Assembly (NCBI GenBank): GCA_025093985.1
Contig: JACAAK010000008.1
Coordinates: forward strand, 558,001-622,000
Reading direction: 5' to 3'
Source of the DNA: Calvatia gigantea
Taxonomy: Eukaryota > Basidiomycota > Agaricomycetes > Agaricales > Lycoperdaceae
DNA length: 64,000 nt
In this document: one piece after another, positions 58,658 to 64,000 of the stretch
Layout: each line of letters opens with the position of its first letter
How positions within the stretch are numbered: position 1 is the stretch's first letter
Program-made: the position numbers and the translations under genes
Notes under the pieces: generated by a model
Database searches by the model: none
What the model was told of the DNA's origin: nothing
Seen by the model: only the letters and a program-made list of their open reading frames with translations

Positions 58658-59918
58658 ATGTTCTCCAAATTCTGGTCCAGCAAGCCTGCCAGTGATACAA
58701 AGAAACACGATGATACCCGACTACTCGCAGTACCGGATGAAACTATATCACACTCGAAAGATAGGCTCCAAGATACCAAGACTCAACTCGAATCAATACC
58801 AACGCCTCTCCTTCTATTAATTACTTTCAGCCTGGGACTGGCCGGTTCAATAGGTGGCAAGATGATATACACGCGATATGGAAGACGTATAAAGAACGGA
58901 GGCTGGATTACTCCTGACCTATTCGCAAAGAAACGGTGGGTACGCGGCATCGTTACAAGGTGAGTATGTCGTTCATGTCAATCTTTCGAATCGTCGTATA
59001 CTTAGTGCGTTTTTTTTCGATAGTGTGGGTGACGCAGATAACTTCCGCCTCTTCCATACGCCGCCACTCGGAGGCTGGCGTTGGCCTTTCAAATTTCGAA
59101 GAGTCCCAATACTGAATAAAGGTCATTGAGCGGCTTCCCTTTCGTTTGTTCTTGTCACCTACTCTATGTAGAGCTTAAAGACCAGACATTGCATATCAGG
59201 ATTGCCGGCGTAGATGCGCCTGAGGTGGGATTCAAATTTGCCTCACTTGCCATTTTACCATGCGTGCTCAATGTTTGTCGTTCAGGGAGCGCACTTCGGG
59301 AAACCGGCTCAAGTGCACGCAGCTGAGAGCCTCGCGTGGCTACGCAAGAAGATCTTGGGCAAGCCAGTATACTGCCAGCTGATAAGGCGTGATCAGTACT
59401 CCCGTATAGTACGTCCTAATGCTCATTTCCAGTGTGCATACCTAATTCGTCTGATACCCGTTTCCGCTCAGGTGGCCAATGTGTATTTGGCCCCTCGATT
59501 ACTTCCTGGCGCTTTCTTCCACGGAAGAAGCTTGCCAATAGAAATGCTACGGGCTGGATGGGCAACGACCTACAAACAGGTGCTATTTATCCGCCCCTTT
59601 CCTCCAAAATGAAGATCGTTGACGTGAGGACGATGTCGCAGGCAGGCGCTGAATATGGTACATCAAGTGTGGAGGAATATGTTCAGATAGAGGAAGAGGC
59701 CAGGTAAGCCTTGATTTACTTGTCGAGCTCCGTGAGTCTGATTTCCTACTAGGACTGTTCGACGCGGGATGTGGGCTAAGGGCGCGAAAGTGGAGACACC
59801 TGCAGAATATAAACGCCGATACAACTCATCCACCGATTTTAATGCACCGCAAAAAAAGAAAGTTGAGCCACCAGCGAAAAGTGACGGATGGTTCTCACGT
59901 CTCCTTCGGCGGAAGTGA
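58658..59918 (+). CDS. LCL3: Membrane-anchored staphylococcal-nuclease-like endonuclease LCL3, 7 exons
   Basis: Fungal Lcl3: a SNase-fold nuclease anchored in a mitochondrial or other membrane. Exons 58658-58959, 59024-59121, 59172-59224, 59286-59408, 59472-59579, 59642-59703, 59753-59918 give 912 nt, 303 aa. One helix lies near residues 48-70 ([20 protein letters not shown]). Nuclease motifs: [40 protein letters not shown] (catalytic Arg and Asp), [18 protein letters not shown] and [13 protein letters not shown]. The tail is basic (RLLRRK). All frames are intact. Confidence 0.92.
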
Positions 59919-60739
59919 CCGCTGTGCATCAAGGAAGATTACAGATATACCTGATTTTTTTGGGTAGTATTTCACCGAAGGTTCGCCAATCTCACGCAAC
60001 CCGCGGTTCACTTTGATGTCTGCCAGGGAGTGTCACTGCTCGCGGCTAATTGATGAAAAGTCTCAAACGTGCTGTGTGTAGTACGCACCGATAACAAATT
60101 TTGACTCAGCTGACAGATCATCCCCTTCATGAATGCGAAGCCCAAGCCTCACTTTTTGACAGTTGGAAAGAGAAGAAAAACAGAGCAAAAAATGCGGAGC
60201 AGGAATCAAAATATGTAATTGAACGAAATTCCGAAAGAAATTCCGAAAGAACAATAAGAACAAGCCTGGCGAGTTACCGTGTTGAATATGTTCGAGTAAG
60301 CGAGTGCAAGGTCTAGTTGTTACTCTCTTGGGAAAATCAATCTCAGTGGAAACACCCAGAGCACTTTGATTTTTTCCCAGGTTCCAGTGGATGTTTCAGG
60401 ACGCCGAGTCAACGACTGGCAGCGAGTAAGGGCGGGAGGTTGGTAATATATGGCGTTTGTGTGGCATTGGGACATTATCTTCCCCCACTGCCCGCCGTGA
60501 CCCTGGATTCCCGAGGCTGGGAACTCTTCATGTCTAACTCCACAGCATACTTATCTTGAGTCAAAGTGGAATCCCCTGAGCTTCAATTTTCTTACACTTC
60601 CCCAGAAAATGTGAAATTTTAGACTACTGCATAAATATCTCTTGATGGAATCTTTCTACCAATAGCACGGCAATCAGACCCGTTTTATATGAGTTTATGC
60701 AATGGACGGTAATGAAATGAGTACTAGATCATATGTCGT
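59919..60739. other. Gene-poor stretch
   Basis: No gene is supported. ATTCCGAAAGAA is repeated in tandem at about 60229-60250. Confidence 0.4.
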
Positions 60740-61631
60740 GATTTTCAGTGCAGAGATATTGCGAAAAAGCACCTTCCTTCACGTGGTAGAACGCGCCGTA
60801 CTCTTCCATTTTCTCGAAATACTGCCCACGGCACCAAGTCAAGGTTGGTGATACACCCAACAGGGCGGCTATCTGCATCATTCAATTGGAAATAAACAAG
60901 CATATTGGAAACTCTGATAGAGTAAGTATTACGATAATCGTGGTTTCTGAGTAAGTAGTAGGTAAAGCGTGTTTATGCCATGGGTCACACTCACGTGCAC
61001 CCGGATTGCGCTGGTCTGGTGAAGTCATGCATCAGCGCGTAAATCGGCGTAAACCCAACAAGGCATCTGCTATGAGACCTACGGATAGTTCTCGAGTCAA
61101 AACAAAGTGGAAGGTGGCGTGTTTATGATTAATATGGTGGTAGGCAGACAGGGATCTGAAGAATACTCAGGAGACAAGCGTCCAAATAAACGAGGGACTA
61201 AACTAAATATATCTAAGGTAATACCTCATTCATCTAGTTGTTGTCCGCATCCGCACCAATATGTGAGAAGGTGACAGCAGCTTGTTAAGTTCACCCTATT
61301 TCACCCAACCACGAACTCGTTTCGCTGTAGAAATATTAGCCCACTGCTGGTTCAGTGAACATAGAAGCCACAAACCAAGTGAATAAAAACCTTTCCTGTC
61401 CCTCCCCCGCCTATGTTGGGTCCTGCTTTCCCTGACATTGTTTGTGTTTGTACCGATAGCTTGCTGGCTCTGGGCATGATCCCTATTCTCCAACAAGCCT
61501 GTCCTATCTCCAGGTGTCCCCATCCCCAATGGATTGTAGCCGCTGAAATTGGTTACGTTGGTGGCCTTTTTTTGGTCAATAAATGTCGCGCCATTAACGT
61601 TGAAATCCTTAGCATTTTTGAACAGTTGCAT
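60740..61631 (-). CDS. Fragments of an unknown gene with a mushroom-type N-terminal motif
   Basis: Not assembled with confidence. The ATG at 61631 starts MQLFKNAKDFNVNGATFID. That pattern of Phe, Asn and Gly at the extreme N-terminus resembles leaders of many agaricomycete NLR-like and kinase-like proteins. The open frame runs to a stop at 61296 after VRGWVK. Farther along the minus strand are IYALMHDFTRPAQSG before a GTGAGT donor (about 61020) and GVSPTLTWCRGQYFEKMEEY (about 60800). They may be exons of the same gene or separate relics. Parts recur at 63320-64000. Confidence 0.35.
60890..61345. repeat. Direct repeat, left copy
   Basis: Shares ordered words with 63480-64000: CTAAGGTAATACCTCATTCA against CTAAGGTAATGCCCCCGTCA, CATCTAGTTGTTGTCCGCAT against CATCTAGTTGTCGGCAT, and CCTATTTCACCCAACCACGA against TCTATTTCACCCAACCACGA. 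Spacing between the copies is about 2.65 kb. Confidence 0.7.
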
Positions 61632-61639
61632 TGTAGATT

Positions 61640-63310
61640 AGAGTGAAGATAAGCGGGGGATTGCTCTTGGTGTTGGACGTCGAACCTGTTGGCTCAGGAC
61701 AAGCTTGGACGCAATTTATACGGATACTACCCAGTCTAAACTGCCCCAGCTTCCACATTTGTCAAATGTTCACATAGTAAATGTACATAGCATCACTACC
61801 CCCAAGACATGCATAGCATGGTTGACTCTGGATTACGATATTTTCGTTCCTGTTCTACTGTACATGTGAGAGTATACCAATGGAAACCCTCACGCTCGGA
61901 CATGTAAGTAAGGCAACAGAGGTTGCAGTGTGATAAACATAGTTTAAAATGTTGTCCCCTGGGGATGTGAGGCTGTACGCTTTTGAATGACAGAAACAAT
62001 TGGTCCAGGGACCATGGAGAAGGAACTGTAACGTCAGACCGTCGTCCCATTCAGTTCTAAGTGACCTCGTGTTTCTTGGTCTATTTATATCGTATCGATG
62101 CGCTCACCTAGCTATGAACAAGGTACTTACACAGTCGTAAACCGTCATTATCCCACAGAAGTAACAAAGATTGTTTGGGACCTACGGGAGAGTTTCCAAA
62201 CGACTCTTTTCGGCGCCATACAAGGCCTAAGTAAACCAAGTTCAATACATCTTTTCGACCTGGACTTGCGTGCACCTGTTGGCTGCTCCGCCTCTGGGAA
62301 GTCTGGAAAGTCCGAGTCACGTCAACATGGCGGTGCGATCGAGTCTTCTAGTAAGTCTGATACAACGCAACTTCTATTTCAACACGTGTAGTGTTTTTCT
62401 GGCCCCTATGGCGACAGCGGTGTACAGCATAGATAGCGTCAGTGACTCCGATTGGTCATGAAATTAACCCTGTCGGCGGCCAACACACCGTGCATTTTGA
62501 CGTCAATCACTCACAGCCAATGGACGGGAAGATTGACCTCAAAGGTGTCGTGCGTAATCTGCACCGCTCAACGACTTTTCGCTTAGTTGGGTCTTAAGCT
62601 CAAGGCAAGAGGAAGAGCAGCGGAGTATACTGTGTATAACAAGGATACAAGATCGAATCGAAAATCATGAAGAACAATAAACAAGGTTGCCATGCGACAT
62701 ATTGAGGCGACGACAAAAATAGATTGATTCCTTTCTATTCATCACCCTGTATATTTCGATTCGCCGGCCGCTCATGGCCACAAGTTGTGCCAGGGAGTGC
62801 GATGGGGAAACACAACTTGAGCCTGCTTGAGTGTTTGGGTGTCAACCTTGGTTGCCATTCCCCGAGAAAATTTAATATTGGTAGGGACGTTCAACGTTCA
62901 GGCCTCAGGACGTGTTAACTTCAATTCCTGCGGCGCTAATTGATGGCCCGGGACCACGGGCCGACGTATTGCTGCAAGTAAACAAGAAATTGTGATACCC
63001 AACGCTTGGGCAGCAATACACTGCATCGGCCAGTCGATGTGACACAAGTACCAAAATCATATTGACGTCACGTCTCAAGATCTCACCACCCGACGACGAC
63101 CCTAGAGGCAGGGATTCCTCACTTTAATCTCCGCGACCTATCCTGAGTAGAAGTGGTGATCCCCGAGCTCGAGCGTGTTGGCCCCCGACCTAATGATGTA
63201 TCAAGTAGATTTTTTTTTCGTACGGGTCTCCTTGTTGAAGGGTCTCACTAAAGAAGTGGTAATCGTACCCGTTTAAAATGTGTTCATACAATTGACTATC
63301 ATGAAAAGTC
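61640..63310. other. Gene-poor stretch
   Basis: No gene is supported. Short frames on both strands lack motifs and splice structure. Confidence 0.4.
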
Positions 63311-63319
63311 CAAGACAGA

Positions 63320-64000
63320 GACATCGTAAGAAGCCTTCATAAATCGCGGTCGTCCACCTGCCAGGCAGAACAGCGACGCGTCCTCCCATCCCTTTAGAAC
63401 ACCACCTGTGATACCGGGGTATGGCCGCCGGTGATATATCCAATGGGACTGATCAGCTGAAAATAAATTAATACACGGGAAATAGGTCTGATCACTTCTT
63501 GGCGCAGTGAGTATCACGATTTTGGTTTCCGTGTACTAGATACTTAAAGTGTATCCAACGTCGCCCGCGGTTGCCTTCTTTAGGCCTTAGTTCTTGTCGC
63601 GAACTTTGACCACACTCACATGCACCCAGGTTGTACGAAGCTAAGGACTTCGTCTACCTTATCCGTGACCGTCCCAATGTCGAGGGTCAAATTTATGCTG
63701 CACAGAGTGGTAAGTCCTGCAGCGCGCGTATACTGGTATAAACCCAATCTGCTACAAGGTATCAAAATAGTTAAACAAGCTGACTGGCAAGTTTATAATT
63801 TATTCCCCAAGAGACAGAGGGAGATCTGAGGGAGATAACTTGTGCACGAATAAACACAAGATTAAACTATGTCTAAGGTAATGCCCCCGTCATCTAGTTG
63901 TCGGCATCCGTGTCAATATGTGAGGCAGCAGGAGCGGCCCACGGCTAGGCTCAGTCTATTTCACCCAACCACGAACCAAATTTGCTGTACAAAGATTAGT
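63320..64000 (-). pseudogene. Second, degenerate copy of the unknown 60.7-61.6 kb gene, cut by the window end
   Basis: Matches the right half of the 60890-61345 repeat, including LVRGWVK before a stop near 63956 and a CATGTGAGTGTGG donor-like site near 63615. Open frames are short and broken. The start of this copy would lie beyond 64000. Confidence 0.4.

Noticed and set aside
1..64000. CRISPR arrays, tRNA genes, complete transposons, bacterial operons
   Set aside because: None seen by eye; introns throughout show a eukaryotic nuclear context. A tRNA scan was not possible here.

Overview
The window looks like nuclear DNA of a filamentous basidiomycete, probably an Agaricomycete. Genes are dense, lie on both strands and are cut by many short GT-AG introns of about 45-70 bp. 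The genes I recognise are fungal housekeeping genes (SEY1, RHEB, ARPC5, TAH18, LCL3) plus families common in mushroom-forming fungi: Ser/Thr-rich single-pass membrane proteins with a galactose-binding-like ectodomain, F-box proteins and calpains. I see no rRNA, tRNA, CRISPR array or complete transposon.

Layout. 0.2-8.4 kb: a calpain-like protease (+), a short-chain dehydrogenase (-), a doubtful membrane-protein gene (-) and the ER-fusion GTPase SEY1 (-). 8.7-9.4 kb: a stand-alone KA1-domain gene (-) whose parent family is the large protein kinase at 17.4-21.7 kb. 10.3-17.3 kb: a tandem segmental duplication of about 3.3/3.7 kb carrying three genes (an unknown, a second unknown and a lactonase-family beta-propeller). 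Copy A has decayed; copy B keeps an intact second unknown. 17.4-21.7 kb: the KA1-type CAMKL kinase. 23.4-27.6 kb: two related Ala/Ser-rich secreted proteins in inverted orientation, sharing promoter elements, around a cytochrome P450. 29-33.6 kb: gene-poor, with an F-box-like relic and a lectin-like membrane gene flanked on both sides by its own degenerate copies.

34.3-52.8 kb is a conserved core: a BAR-SH3 protein, RHEB, an F-box protein, ARPC5, an F-box/WD40/UIM protein, a basidiomycete-type gene of unknown function, an RluA-type pseudouridine synthase and the diflavin reductase TAH18. 53.4-58 kb holds two tandem SDR genes, each followed by a convergent amidohydrolase; the first amidohydrolase has shrunk to a last-exon relic. 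58.6-59.9 kb is LCL3. The last 4 kb is gene-poor and holds two related fragments of an unknown gene.

One window-wide pattern matters for any user. Eleven single-base reading-frame breaks occur in seven otherwise coherent genes, and every one is a net +1. In each gene, removing them makes the exon lengths and intron phases close exactly. That fits leftover insertion errors in a long-read assembly better than decay. By contrast, copy A of the segmental duplication carries substitutions, deletions and lost splice sites, which is real decay.
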